From the NCBI GenBank assembly GCA_900549755.1, contig URPQ01000006.1, positions 1-47,334 of the forward strand: a DNA stretch of 47,334 bases, given 5' to 3'. Positions 23,033-31,638 of the stretch are shown here, in pieces. Both the position numbers and the translations under genes were made by a program. Origin of the DNA: an uncultured Oscillospiraceae bacterium (GTDB taxonomy: Bacteria > Bacillota > Clostridia > Oscillospirales > Acutalibacteraceae). The notes below the pieces were generated by a model. The model saw only the letters and a list, made by a program, of their open reading frames with translations. It was not told where the DNA came from and did not search any database. The stretch's first letter is position 1, and every line of letters begins with the position of its first letter.

Positions 23033-23659
23033 ATGTCAGTATACGACGGCTTATTTTTACTTGACGGTTTGCAAGAGAATGAAAAGCGCGAAATAATTTC
23101 GGCTCTGCCCGAAGCGGTGAAATTTAAAAAGGGTGAAATTGTTTATTCGCCCGAAAGCTTTCGCCGCGCCATCGGTTTTGTAAAATCGGGGTCTGTTTCG
23201 GCGGTTACAAGCAATTCGCAGCAAATGGTTATGAAACGTATTTACGCCGGCTCGTGCTTTGGGGCGGCGGCGGTTTTCGGCACGGCTGATGCATACGTCA
23301 GCACCGTTTCGGCGGCTGAAAGCTCGGATATATGCTTTATAACCGAGGAAACGCTCGTTTCGCTTTTTGAAAAGCATCCTGTCACGGCGGTAAACTATAT
23401 AGCCTTTTTATCTGACAGAATAAGATTTCTTAATAAAAGGCTCAGCGTTATTTCCTGTTCCGATGCGGAGAATACGGTGCTAAAATACCTTACGCTCTCG
23501 GCTGACGATAACGGATACGCTGTTATTCCCGTAAGTATGACCGAGCTGTCAAAAATGCTGGGACTGGGCAGAGCGAGCCTCTACCGCAGCCTTGAAGCCC
23601 TTGAAAAGCGCGGCAGTATAATAAGGGAAAATAATAAGATAAAGGTGACAGAAAAATGA
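23033..23659 (+). CDS. Crp/Fnr family transcriptional regulator
   Basis: 208 residues. The N-terminal cyclic-nucleotide-binding-like beta barrel (about 10-120) has FKKGEIVYSPES and GSCFGAAAVFG. A long dimer helix follows, and a winged helix with recognition segment MTELSKMLGLGRASLYRSLEAL (about 168-189) comes last. The sensor lacks the arginine-serine pair that binds cAMP in Crp and the Fnr cysteine set, so the ligand is unknown. TAGGAG precedes the ATG. It overlaps the binding-protein gene by four bases (ATGA), so regulator and transporter are translated together. Confidence 0.9.
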   Translation: MSVYDGLFLLDGLQENEKREIISALPEAVKFKKGEIVYSPESFRRAIGFVKSGSVSAVTSNSQQMVMKRIYAGSCFGAAAVFGTADAYVSTVSAAESSDICFITEETLVSLFEKHPVTAVNYIAFLSDRIRFLNKRLSVISCSDAENTVLKYLTLSADDNGYAVIPVSMTELSKMLGLGRASLYRSLEALEKRGSIIRENNKIKVTEK

Positions 23660-24678
23660 AAAAAATTATCAGTATGCTGTTGGCTGTGGCTATGGTGCTT
23701 ACATTTGCCGCCTGCGGCACAAAGAACGAAAGCAGCACCCCGCAAAGCTCGGCGGCTCCCGTAAGCTCCACGCCCGAAAAGCTTGATACCGCCTGCAATG
23801 TTTTTGCGCTTAACGGACCTACCGGTATGGGGCTGGCGCCGCTCATGAAAAAAGCGGAGGATAAAACCGGCAGACTTAACTACACGGTTTCAACCGTTGG
23901 CAGCAATGATGAAATTGTAGCTAAGCTTACAAACGGCGAGGCGGATATTGCCGCAATAGCTACTAACTTAGCATCAACCCTTTACAAAAAGACCGAGGGC
24001 GGCATAAAGGTGCTTGCGGCTAATACTTTAGGCGTTCTTTGTCTGGTTACAAAGGGTGAGGAAATAACCGACATTAAGTCCTTAAAGGGCAAAACCGTAT
24101 ACGCTACGGGTCAGGGCGCAAACCCTGAATACATTATAAACTATATATTTGAAAAGAACGGCTTGAAGGTAGGCACAGACGTAACCCTTAACTTTGTTTC
24201 GCAGCCGACCGAGCTTGTTACCGCCTTTGCGCAGAATGAAAAGATAATCGCGGTTGCTCCCCAGCCGGTTGCAACAACCATTACCGTTAAGGCTCAAGGC
24301 TCAACTATAGCGCTTGATATGAACAAAGAGTGGGATAAGGTGAACGATACAAAGCTTGTTATGGGCTGCATAGTTGTTCGCAAGGAATACGCCGAACAGA
24401 ACCCCGACGCGGTTAAAATATTTATGGAGGAATACGAGGAATCGGTTAAATCGGTTAATTCCGACCCCGATACCGCCGCCACACTTTGCGAGAAATACGG
24501 TATAGTTGCAGCCGCCGCAATAGCCAAAAAGGCTCTGCCTTACTGCAATATAGTATTTGAAGACGGAAAAGAGCTTAAAACCGACCTTTCGGCATATTTA
24601 AAGTTCCTCTTTGACGCTAACCCCAAGAGCGTGGGCGGAGCACTGCCGGACGACGCTTTCTACTATGAAGCAAAGTAA
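23656..24678 (+). CDS. NitT/TauT-type ABC transporter substrate-binding lipoprotein
   Basis: 340 residues. Signal peptide with lipobox LTFAAC (Cys20), Ser/Pro-rich linker to about 43, then a type II binding fold of the SsuA/TauA/NMT1 group (NGPTGMGLAPLMKKA, GEADIAAIATNLAST, GKTVYATGQGANPEYI). Members carry sulfonates, nitrate, thiamine precursors and others; this sequence does not fix the substrate. It is first of the transport genes, after the Crp-like regulator, and overlaps the permease gene by 14 bases. Confidence 0.88.
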   Translation: MKKIISMLLAVAMVLTFAACGTKNESSTPQSSAAPVSSTPEKLDTACNVFALNGPTGMGLAPLMKKAEDKTGRLNYTVSTVGSNDEIVAKLTNGEADIAAIATNLASTLYKKTEGGIKVLAANTLGVLCLVTKGEEITDIKSLKGKTVYATGQGANPEYIINYIFEKNGLKVGTDVTLNFVSQPTELVTAFAQNEKIIAVAPQPVATTITVKAQGSTIALDMNKEWDKVNDTKLVMGCIVVRKEYAEQNPDAVKIFMEEYEESVKSVNSDPDTAATLCEKYGIVAAAAIAKKALPYCNIVFEDGKELKTDLSAYLKFLFDANPKSVGGALPDDAFYYEAK

Positions 24679-25423
24679 GTTGAAAAATATTTTAAGGCGG
24701 GCTGCCGTGGCGCTTTTATGGCTTGCGGTATGGCAGCTTGCCGCTGCCGCCGTGGGCAAAGAATTGCTTATTCCTTACCCGCGCGCGGTTTTTTTAACAT
24801 TGGCAGAGCTTGGAAAAACAGCCGAATTTTGGCGCGCCGTTTTGCTTAGCATGCTCAGAATTACGGCGGGGTATTTATCGGGGCTTATCGTCGGCGCGGT
24901 GTGCGCGGTATTATCGGCACGTTTTCGCGTTTTCAGGGATATTTTCGCGCCTGTTTTGCACCTTATACGCGCGGTTCCCGTGGCTTCGTTTATAATATTG
25001 GCGCTTGTGTGGATTAAAAGCGCCTATTTATCGGTGTTCATTTCGTTTTTAATGGTGCTGCCTATGATATGGTCAAACGTGGAAAACGGAATACTTAACC
25101 TCGATAAAGGCTATATAGAGCTGGGCAAGGTTTTCGGTCTGTCGCCCATAAAAATACTTTTTAAAATAAAGCTGCCGCTTATATTGCCCTCTTTTGCGGC
25201 GGCGGCGGTAAACGCGCTGGGCTTTGCCTGGAAATCGGGCGTTGCGGCAGAGGTTATTTGCCGACCGATAAATTCAATCGGCAGGTTGTTACAGGACGCA
25301 AAGCTGTACCTTGAAACGCCGCGCGTTTTTGCACTTACGGCGGTTGTGGCGGTGTTATCGCTGCTTATAGAGCTTATAATAAAGCGGCTGGCGGGGAGGT
25401 ATTTGAATGATAAAAATAAATAA
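24665..25423 (+). CDS. NitT/TauT-type ABC transporter permease
   Basis: 252 residues with six membrane segments and the EAA loop (ELGKVFGLSPIKILFKIKLPLILP) typical of the SsuC/TauC family; LIRAVPVASFIILALVWI is also characteristic. The ATG at 24665 lies inside the binding-protein end and has no clear ribosome site, so it is likely made by translational coupling. It overlaps the ATPase gene by 17 bases. Confidence 0.9.
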   Translation: MKQSKLKNILRRAAVALLWLAVWQLAAAAVGKELLIPYPRAVFLTLAELGKTAEFWRAVLLSMLRITAGYLSGLIVGAVCAVLSARFRVFRDIFAPVLHLIRAVPVASFIILALVWIKSAYLSVFISFLMVLPMIWSNVENGILNLDKGYIELGKVFGLSPIKILFKIKLPLILPSFAAAAVNALGFAWKSGVAAEVICRPINSIGRLLQDAKLYLETPRVFALTAVVAVLSLLIELIIKRLAGRYLNDKNK

Positions 25424-25964
25424 CCTTTCCTTTTCTTATGCCGATAAATGCGTTTTTGAAAATTTTTCGCTCGAAATTCCGAACGGTAAACGAATTTGTA
25501 TTTTCGCAGAAAGCGGACGCGGTAAAACCACCCTTCTGCGGCTGATATTGGGGCTTGAAAAGCCCTGCGGCGGCAGTATTGAAACGGGCGGCGCGCGAAT
25601 GTCCGCCGTTTTTCAGGAGGATAGGCTGCTGCCATTTAAAACCGCACTCGGTAATATAACGCTGATAGGCGCAGATGAAAAGACTGCGCTTTATAATCTT
25701 TCGGCAATGGGAGTAGGGGAGTCAGCCGAAAAATATCCGTCAGAGCTATCGGGCGGTATGCGGCGGCGCGTGGCAATAGCCCGCGCGCTTTCAGCTGAAT
25801 ACGATTGCCTGGTACTTGATGAGCCGTTTGCGGGGCTTGATAAAGAAAACGCCGAAAAAGCCGCAAAGCATATATTGCAAGGCTTAAACGGCAGAACGCT
25901 TATAGCGGTTACCCACTCCGAATACGAGGCGCAGTTGCTCGGCGCGGAAATAGTATATTTATAA
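25407..25964 (+). CDS. NitT/TauT-type ABC transporter ATPase (short)
   Basis: 185 residues, shorter than the usual 240-260. Walker A reads AESGRGKTT (34-42) with Ala in place of the first Gly; Q-loop VFQEDRLLP, signature LSGGMRRRVAIARAL, Walker B CLVLDEPFAGLD and switch VTHSE are all in place. The end comes right after the last core strand, with no C-terminal extension. It should be active. GGGGAGG is upstream of the start. A strong terminator follows. Confidence 0.9.
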   Translation: MIKINNLSFSYADKCVFENFSLEIPNGKRICIFAESGRGKTTLLRLILGLEKPCGGSIETGGARMSAVFQEDRLLPFKTALGNITLIGADEKTALYNLSAMGVGESAEKYPSELSGGMRRRVAIARALSAEYDCLVLDEPFAGLDKENAEKAAKHILQGLNGRTLIAVTHSEYEAQLLGAEIVYL

Positions 25965-26010
25965 AAAGAGCCGACGCGCGTGATTATACCCACGTGCGTC
26001 GGCTCTTTTT
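25963..26010. terminator. bidirectional terminator
   Basis: 20-bp stem (25963-25982 with 25991-26010, one wobble) with A/T tails on both sides. It ends the Crp-ABC operon and the hemolysin III gene. Confidence 0.9.
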
Positions 26011-26016
26011 ACGGTA

Positions 26017-26694
26017 TTACAGAACATAAAACAAAATACAGAAATATTGCAGTATACTGCCCGCCACAACGAAAATATGAAAAACGGAATGCATATAGCG
26101 GTGAACGCTTCTGCCGGCTATTCCGTAAAGCACCGCGCCTACGGTGTATGCTATTCCGCCGGCGAGTAGCCACATAAACCCGGTAGTGCCTACCGAGGTA
26201 ACGGCGGTTTTGCCGGTGAAAACAATGCACCAGCCAAGCGCTAAATAGCAAATTATTGAAAATACGCTGTATTTTTTAAGGTCAATTGCATTGAGCGTTA
26301 TACCCAATGCGGATATGCCCCACACTATGCCGAATACCGTCCAACCAAGGGCGGTGCTTGCTCGCCTTAATGAGCACAGCGCAATGGGCGTGTATGTACC
26401 TGCAATAAGTATAAACACGGAGCAGTGGTCTATAACCTGCATAACCTTTTTTGCCGTTTCGGGCTTTAAGCCGTGGTATACGCTTGACATTGTGTATAAA
26501 AGAATCATTGAAAAGCCATATATAAAGGCGCTTACAACCTCATAAGCGCCGCCGTGTAAAAACGCCCTTACAACGCAGGTGGCAAGCGCGGCTATACCGA
26601 AAGCGCCGCCTACTATGTGTGTTACCATATTAAAAATTTCTTCGCCCCGGGTGTAATCCGGCAGGGCTCTGTCCTTTAGCTTTGTTCTTTTCAT
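26017..26694 (-). CDS. hemolysin III family (PAQR/YqfA-like) membrane protein
   Basis: 225 residues, seven membrane segments. Family motifs are SSVYHGLKP, IDHCSVFILIAGTYTP and HRYMHSVFHIFVV, whose Ser/Asp/His residues form a zinc site in PAQR proteins. True haemolysis is doubtful for most members; a membrane lipid hydrolase or homeostasis role is more likely. The ATG at 26694 has AGAGGTTG upstream; the frame runs on 39 codons without a ribosome site. Confidence 0.92.
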   Translation of the reverse strand: MKRTKLKDRALPDYTRGEEIFNMVTHIVGGAFGIAALATCVVRAFLHGGAYEVVSAFIYGFSMILLYTMSSVYHGLKPETAKKVMQVIDHCSVFILIAGTYTPIALCSLRRASTALGWTVFGIVWGISALGITLNAIDLKKYSVFSIICYLALGWCIVFTGKTAVTSVGTTGFMWLLAGGIAYTVGAVLYGIAGRSVHRYMHSVFHIFVVAGSILQYFCILFYVL

Positions 26695-26758
26695 TGTATC
26701 AACCTCTTTAAATCTATAATAACACAAATTTATGAATAAATAAAGTTTAAAATAATAG

Positions 26759-26787
26759 TTGACATTACCGATTTTGTGGAGTATTAT
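26759..26787 (+). promoter_or_regulatory. promoter of the DeoR-MFS operon
   Basis: TTGACA (26759-26764) and TATTAT (26782-26787), spacer 17 bases. Confidence 0.75.
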
Positions 26788-26811
26788 GTATTTGCTTGGA
26801 GTTGATTGCAA

Positions 26812-27579
26812 ATGTTTGCAAATGAAAGAATGTCTTACATATGCGAATTATTGAAGAAAAACGGCGCTGTTACAACCGCGCAAATAAGCAAAGAGCTTAA
26901 TGTCTCGGTTGAAACGGTACGGCGGGATTTTTTGGCGCTTGAGGAGGAAAACAAGCTTGTGCGGGTGCACGGCGGTGCGGTGTTTCCCACGGGCAGCGTT
27001 GAAAGGCTTTCGCTGGAGGACAGAATAGGTATGAACCGTGAGGGAAAGCGTGTGCTTTCCGAGGCTGCCTGCGATTTTATTAAGGACGGCGACATTATAG
27101 CAATAGATACCGGCAGCACCGCGGCGGAATTTGCCGATATACTGCGCCTGCGCTTTAATGAGCTTACCGTGATAACCCACTCGATTGACGTTTTTGAGCG
27201 TTTGCAGGGGAAAAACGGATTTAAAATAATACTTGTAGGCGGCGTATTTTTACCGGATGAAAAGGCGTTTTGCGGAATAACGGCGCTTGAAACCTATAAA
27301 ATGCTGCATTTTGATAAGGTGTTTATAACGCCGGCGGCAGTCTCGCTGAAAAACGGAATAACCGATTGCGGCGAGGTTCTTATGACGGTGGAGCGGCAAA
27401 TGCTGGAAAGCGCCGATCGGGTTTTTGTTTTGGCGGACAGCGATAAATTTGAAAAAACCGCGCTTTACAGGCTGGCACCTATGAATACAAGGTTTACTGT
27501 TGTTACTGATTCTGGGCTTTCTGAGGAGCTTAAAGCGCTTTATGAAGAAAACGGCATAACGGTTGCGGTAAAGGGGTAA
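26812..27579 (+). CDS. DeoR family transcriptional regulator
   Basis: 255 residues. The DeoR helix-turn-helix (RMSYICELLKKNGAVTTAQI, then VSVETVRRDFLALEEENKLVRVHGGA) spans about 6-60. The sensor domain has IAIDTGSTAAEFA and VFVLADSDKFEKTAL, the sugar-phosphate-sensing fold of the family. ATG at 26812 with GGAG upstream; a TTG two codons earlier is possible. It is three bases from the MFS gene and probably represses it until a sugar phosphate appears (inferred). Confidence 0.92.
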   Translation: MFANERMSYICELLKKNGAVTTAQISKELNVSVETVRRDFLALEEENKLVRVHGGAVFPTGSVERLSLEDRIGMNREGKRVLSEAACDFIKDGDIIAIDTGSTAAEFADILRLRFNELTVITHSIDVFERLQGKNGFKIILVGGVFLPDEKAFCGITALETYKMLHFDKVFITPAAVSLKNGITDCGEVLMTVERQMLESADRVFVLADSDKFEKTALYRLAPMNTRFTVVTDSGLSEELKALYEENGITVAVKG

Positions 27580-27582
27580 AAA

Positions 27583-28776
27583 ATGGAAAAAAAGGTTCAA
27601 AGCGCGTGGCGCATAGGCTCATTGTGCATTGCGACATATCTTGCAAGCTATGTTACAAGAAATATTCTCAGCGTTTCAACACCGGAAATGATAAAGGAAG
27701 CCTTTTTCACAAAGGAATATACGGGCTTGCTTTCATCTGTCTGTTTTATTTTTTATGCTGTGGGGCAGCTTATAAACGGCTTTATAGGCGATATGGTTCA
27801 CCCGAAATATATGATAATAATGGGGCTTGGAGTAAGCAGCATAAGCACATTTGCAATTCCGCTTTTTGATAATAGAATTATACATTTCGCGGCGTTTGCG
27901 CTTATCGGCTTCGGGCTTTCAATGCTGCGCGGACCGCTTATGAAGGTAATATCCGAAAACACTGCCGCCACGCACGCCAGAATGATTTGCACGCTTTTCA
28001 GTATGGCGGGCTTTGCGGGACCATTGATTGCAAGCCTTTTATCAATATTCTTTGAATGGCGGGCTGTGTTTACTGTTACGGGAATAATATCTGTTTTTAT
28101 AACTGTGGCGTCGGTTACGGTCATATCGCTGCTCGAAAAGCGCGGAGAAATAAAATTCACCCCCAAAAAGGAAAAAGGGGTGTTAAACAGTATTCTGAGT
28201 GTTTTTAAGCTTGAGGATTTTTTCTTTTATATGTTTATAAGCGCAATAGGGGAAATAGCCGGTTCTTCAATAACCTTTTGGATACCTACATACACAACTG
28301 AGCATTTGGGATTTTCCGGCGACGCGGCGTCTACAATATATTCGGTTGTATCTCTTACGACGCTTTTTACGCCGTTTATAACGCTGGTAATTTATGAAAA
28401 GCTTATACGCAACGGTGTTAAGCTGGCGCTGGTAATGTATGTTTTATCCGCGGTATTTTTTATTGCCGTAAGGTTTACGGCTGCGCCTTTAGTAAATGTT
28501 ATTATGCTTATTATTGCAAAAATGGCGGCTGCCGCGGCTTCAAGCATTGTATGGAGCGCGTATATACCCGGGCTTGCAAGAAGCGGTAAGGTTTCAAGCG
28601 CAAACGGTGTGATAGACGCCGCGGGATATGCCATGGCATCGCTTGCAAACGTCATATTCTCGGGCAGTGTGTCACGTCTCGGGTGGGGCGGCATTGTGAA
28701 TATGTGGTATATTATAATGCTTATAGGCGCGGCGGCATCGGCAGGCAAGCTGCTGCTAAGAAAAAAACAATCATAA
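27583..28776 (+). CDS. MFS transporter, organophosphate/sugar-phosphate antiporter-like
   Basis: 397 residues, twelve membrane segments. The beginning (YLASYVTRNILSVSTPEMI), GQLINGFIGDMVHPKYMI and GFGLSMLRGPLMK resemble the GlpT/UhpT group of organophosphate:phosphate antiporters. The substrate is a guess; the DeoR partner also suggests a phosphorylated sugar or glycerol phosphate. Stop is followed at once by a strong terminator. Confidence 0.88.
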   Translation: MEKKVQSAWRIGSLCIATYLASYVTRNILSVSTPEMIKEAFFTKEYTGLLSSVCFIFYAVGQLINGFIGDMVHPKYMIIMGLGVSSISTFAIPLFDNRIIHFAAFALIGFGLSMLRGPLMKVISENTAATHARMICTLFSMAGFAGPLIASLLSIFFEWRAVFTVTGIISVFITVASVTVISLLEKRGEIKFTPKKEKGVLNSILSVFKLEDFFFYMFISAIGEIAGSSITFWIPTYTTEHLGFSGDAASTIYSVVSLTTLFTPFITLVIYEKLIRNGVKLALVMYVLSAVFFIAVRFTAAPLVNVIMLIIAKMAAAAASSIVWSAYIPGLARSGKVSSANGVIDAAGYAMASLANVIFSGSVSRLGWGGIVNMWYIIMLIGAAASAGKLLLRKKQS

Positions 28777-28779
28777 ACT

Positions 28780-28829
28780 AAAAACACGCAGCCGTGCAGT
28801 AGAAATAACCGTCCGGCTGCGTGTTTTTT
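28780..28829 (+). terminator. terminator of the DeoR-MFS operon
   Basis: 14-15 bp stem AAAACACGCAGCCG/CGGCTGCGTGTTTT followed by six Ts. The A-rich left arm allows use from the minus side as well. Confidence 0.9.
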
Positions 28830-28836
28830 ATAATAT

Positions 28837-29053
28837 TTACTTTTTTGTAACACGGAATGTCAATTCCACCATTATTATCATTAAAATAAAGAAAATAAGC
28901 AGGAAAACCGGCATAATTGCAAAGCCTGCCGAATTGCCCAAAAGCCCGAACAGCGGCGGAATAAAGGTTGAGCCGACGTAGGCGCTTGCCATTTGTATTC
29001 CTATAATTGCTCCGGAATTTTCAGCACCGAAGTTATTTGGGGCGGAGTGGATT
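28837..29053 (-). pseudogene. C-terminal remnant of an MFS (FucP-like) transporter
   Basis: About 70 codons in frame encode the end of a sugar MFS protein: IIHSAPNNFGAENSGAIIG, then IQMASAYVGSTFIPPLFG and two membrane helices, finishing ELTFRVTKK. The family motif (S/T)P..FG.ENS..I.G.QMASAYVGST is plain. All N-terminal helices are missing; the frame joins a different gene at about 29053. It is not expected to function. Confidence 0.75.
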
Positions 29054-29212
29054 ATGCAGCGTAACATGCGAGCGCAGGCGCAGTCCGCCGGTGCGGTAAA
29101 TGCCCGCCGGAATAATAACCACGCCACCGCCGTTTGAAAAACATTCGTCAATAGCCTCGGTCTGTAATAAATCGCTTATCCTTGCGCCGAAATCGGTTAT
29201 TGTATATACCAT
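29054..29212 (-). pseudogene. N-terminal remnant of a GH28 polygalacturonase-like gene
   Basis: About 53 codons encode the typical start of a family 28 glycoside hydrolase: YTITDFGARISDLLQTEAID, GGGVVIIPAGIYRTGGLRLRSHVTLH. It is then cut off where an MFS remnant begins, in another frame, reaching a stop at 29033. The catalytic region is gone. A deletion between two same-strand sugar-use genes explains this. Confidence 0.75.
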
Positions 29213-29354
29213 AACAATCACCATACCTCAATATATTATTTGTTTTTTCACATTCTGTCATTTTTATTTGATTTTGTAAATACTGAATTTCGGCAAATTT
29301 TATTGCTGCCGCCACACTTTTTGCAGGTTGATATTCGTATCAAAATAATACTAC

Positions 29355-29383
29355 TTGTAATATTGGAAAAAAGGTGGTAAAAT
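29355..29383 (+). promoter_or_regulatory. glf promoter
   Basis: TTGTAA (29355-29360) and TAAAAT (29378-29383), spacer 17 bases, 37 bases before glf. Confidence 0.6.
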
Positions 29384-29420
29384 AACAACGATATCTTAAA
29401 TTCCCGAAAGGAAAAATAAT

Positions 29421-30515
29421 ATGAAAAAATACGATTATATAATTGCCGGCAGCGGCTTGTTCGGCGCGGTTTTCGCTCACGAAGCGGTTAAAAAAGGAAA
29501 AAAGGTTCTTGTGCTTGAACGCCGCGGGCATATAGGCGGAAATATATATACTGAAAAGGTTGAGGGTATTGACGTGCATAAATACGGCGCGCATATTTTT
29601 CACACCTCAAATAAGCGCATTTGGGATTATGTGACAACCTTGGTTGAATTTAATAACTTTGTAAATTCTCCGGTTGCAAATTACAAGGGCGAAATGTATA
29701 ATATGCCCTTTAATATGAATACCTTTTCAAAAATGTTCGGCATATCAACTCCGAAAGAGGCGGCTGATGTGCTTGATAAGCAGAGGGCAGAGATAAAGGG
29801 CGAGCCGAAAAACCTTGAAGAACAGGCTATAAGTCTTGTAGGACGCGATGTTTACACAAAGCTTATAAAGGGTTACACCGAAAAGCAGTGGGGCAGAGAC
29901 TGCAGCGAGCTGCCCGCGTTTATAATAAAGCGCTTGCCGGTAAGATTCACCTATGATAACAACTATTTTAACGACCGCTACCAGGGCATACCGTGCGGCG
30001 GCTATACAGAACTTATAGAAAAGCTGCTAGACGGCGTCAAGGTTCGGCTTAATACCGATTTTCTTGCCGACCGTGAGAATTACCTGCAAATGGCGGATAA
30101 GTGCATTTACACAGGACCTATAGATGAATACTTTGCCTACAGCCTCGGCAAGCTTGAATACCGCAGCCTTAAATTTGAAACAGAGCTGCTGGATGAAGAA
30201 AACCACCAGGGCGTGGCGGTTGTAAACTACACCGAGCGCGAGGTGCCTTATACCCGAGTTATAGAGCACAAGCATTTTAATTTCGGCACACAGCCGAAAA
30301 CCGTTGTAACGCGCGAGTACCCTGCCGATTGGGAAGAGGGTATGGAGCCGTATTACCCGGTTAATAACGAGAAAAACAATGAGCTTTACAAAAAATATGC
30401 TGCTCTTGCCGAAAAGGAAAACGTGCTTTTCGGCGGCAGACTTGCGCAATATAAGTACTTTGATATGGATGATACCGTTGAAGAAGCCTTACTTCTTGCG
30501 GACAATTTGCTTTAA
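29421..30515 (+). CDS. glf: UDP-galactopyranose mutase
   Basis: 364 residues, standard length. FAD-binding Rossmann start YDYIIAGSGLFGAVFA, then the mutase signature HIGGNIYTE and KYGAHIFHTS, and NDRYQGIPCGGYT further on. It converts UDP-galactopyranose to UDP-galactofuranose, the donor of Galf residues in surface polysaccharides. AAAGGA precedes the ATG. It heads the polysaccharide cluster and fits the later galactofuranosyltransferase. Confidence 0.96.
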   Translation: MKKYDYIIAGSGLFGAVFAHEAVKKGKKVLVLERRGHIGGNIYTEKVEGIDVHKYGAHIFHTSNKRIWDYVTTLVEFNNFVNSPVANYKGEMYNMPFNMNTFSKMFGISTPKEAADVLDKQRAEIKGEPKNLEEQAISLVGRDVYTKLIKGYTEKQWGRDCSELPAFIIKRLPVRFTYDNNYFNDRYQGIPCGGYTELIEKLLDGVKVRLNTDFLADRENYLQMADKCIYTGPIDEYFAYSLGKLEYRSLKFETELLDEENHQGVAVVNYTEREVPYTRVIEHKHFNFGTQPKTVVTREYPADWEEGMEPYYPVNNEKNNELYKKYAALAEKENVLFGGRLAQYKYFDMDDTVEEALLLADNLL

Positions 30516-30518
30516 GGC

Positions 30519-30547
30519 TTGAAAAAAATCATAATCAGTGGTATAAT
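30519..30547 (+). promoter_or_regulatory. promoter of the glycosyltransferase operon
   Basis: TTGAAA (30519-30524) and TATAAT (30542-30547), spacer 17 bases, directly after glf. Confidence 0.7.
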
Positions 30548-30578
30548 TTAGCTAAATTTGTGTTCGGAGGAAATAAAA

Positions 30579-31637
30579 TTGGCGGATATTAAAGTCAGTG
30601 TTATAATGCCGGTTTACGGCGTGGAAGACTATGTGGGCAAGGCAATAGAAAGTATTCAGGCGCAGACCCTCACCGATTGGGAATTTTTCTGTGTGGATGA
30701 CGGAACAAAGGACCGCAGCGGCGAAATTTGCGACGAATATGCCGCGAAGGACCCCCGCATAAAGGTAATACACAAGGAAAACGGCGGGGCGCCGAGCGCA
30801 CGCAATGTCGCTATTGATAAGGCTGTCGGTAAATATATGTACTTTATGGACTCCGATGACTGGACAGAGCCTGATATGCTTGAAAAAATGGTTGCCGCAG
30901 CAGAGAAAAACAATTCTCAGCTTGTGGTTGCGGGCTACTATATCGACACTTATTACAGCGATACCGAAAAATTTACGCAGGAGCAGGTCTGCCCCGACGC
31001 GGTTTATAACACTAAGGAGCAGTTCCGCAAAAACGCGTATGCACTTTTTGATAAAAACCTGCTTTACACCCCGTGGAACAAGCTTTATTTATCAAGCTAT
31101 ATTCTTGAAAACAAGCTTTATTTCCCGCAAACGTTTTGGGATGATTTCCCCTTTAATTTAAGCGTTGTGCGCGATGTTGAGCGGGTTTCCGTTTTATCGG
31201 ACAAGTTCTACCACTTTATACGCAAGCGCGCCGAGAGTGAGACGGCTAAGTACCGCAGCGATATGTACGATAAACGCGAGGAAGAAAACGGCTGGATGGA
31301 GGAGCTTTTCGCCCATTGGGGTGTGGATACCCCCGAGGTTCGCGAATTTTTGGCACGCAGATATATTGAGCGCGTAATCGGGTGCGTTGAAAATATTACA
31401 AACCGTAACTGCCCGCTTTCCGCAAAGGAGAAAAAGGCGGAAATAAAGCGCATAATTTCAACCGACCGCGTAAAAAAGGCGGTTAAAACCGCAAGGCCCA
31501 ATTCAAAGTATATGAAAATAATGCTGCTGCCTATAAAATGGAGCAATGCTTCTCTTACTTATTTGGAGGGCAGGGTTATTTCCAAGGTAAAATCGGGCAA
31601 TACAAAGACCTTTGCAAAGCTAAAGGCGGGGAGATAA
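30579..31637 (+). CDS. family 2 glycosyltransferase
   Basis: 352 residues. GT-A fold: VSVIMPVYGVEDYVGKAIES at the start, VDDGTKDRSGEI, NGGAPSARNVAI and the DxD-type MDSDDW. The rest is a helical C-terminal part. It adds one sugar to the growing lipid-linked unit; specificity unknown. TTG at 30579 is preferred because GGAGG lies eight bases before it; a TTG seven codons earlier overlaps that site. Confidence 0.9.
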   Translation: MADIKVSVIMPVYGVEDYVGKAIESIQAQTLTDWEFFCVDDGTKDRSGEICDEYAAKDPRIKVIHKENGGAPSARNVAIDKAVGKYMYFMDSDDWTEPDMLEKMVAAAEKNNSQLVVAGYYIDTYYSDTEKFTQEQVCPDAVYNTKEQFRKNAYALFDKNLLYTPWNKLYLSSYILENKLYFPQTFWDDFPFNLSVVRDVERVSVLSDKFYHFIRKRAESETAKYRSDMYDKREEENGWMEELFAHWGVDTPEVREFLARRYIERVIGCVENITNRNCPLSAKEKKAEIKRIISTDRVKKAVKTARPNSKYMKIMLLPIKWSNASLTYLEGRVISKVKSGNTKTFAKLKAGR

Positions 31638-31638
31638 A

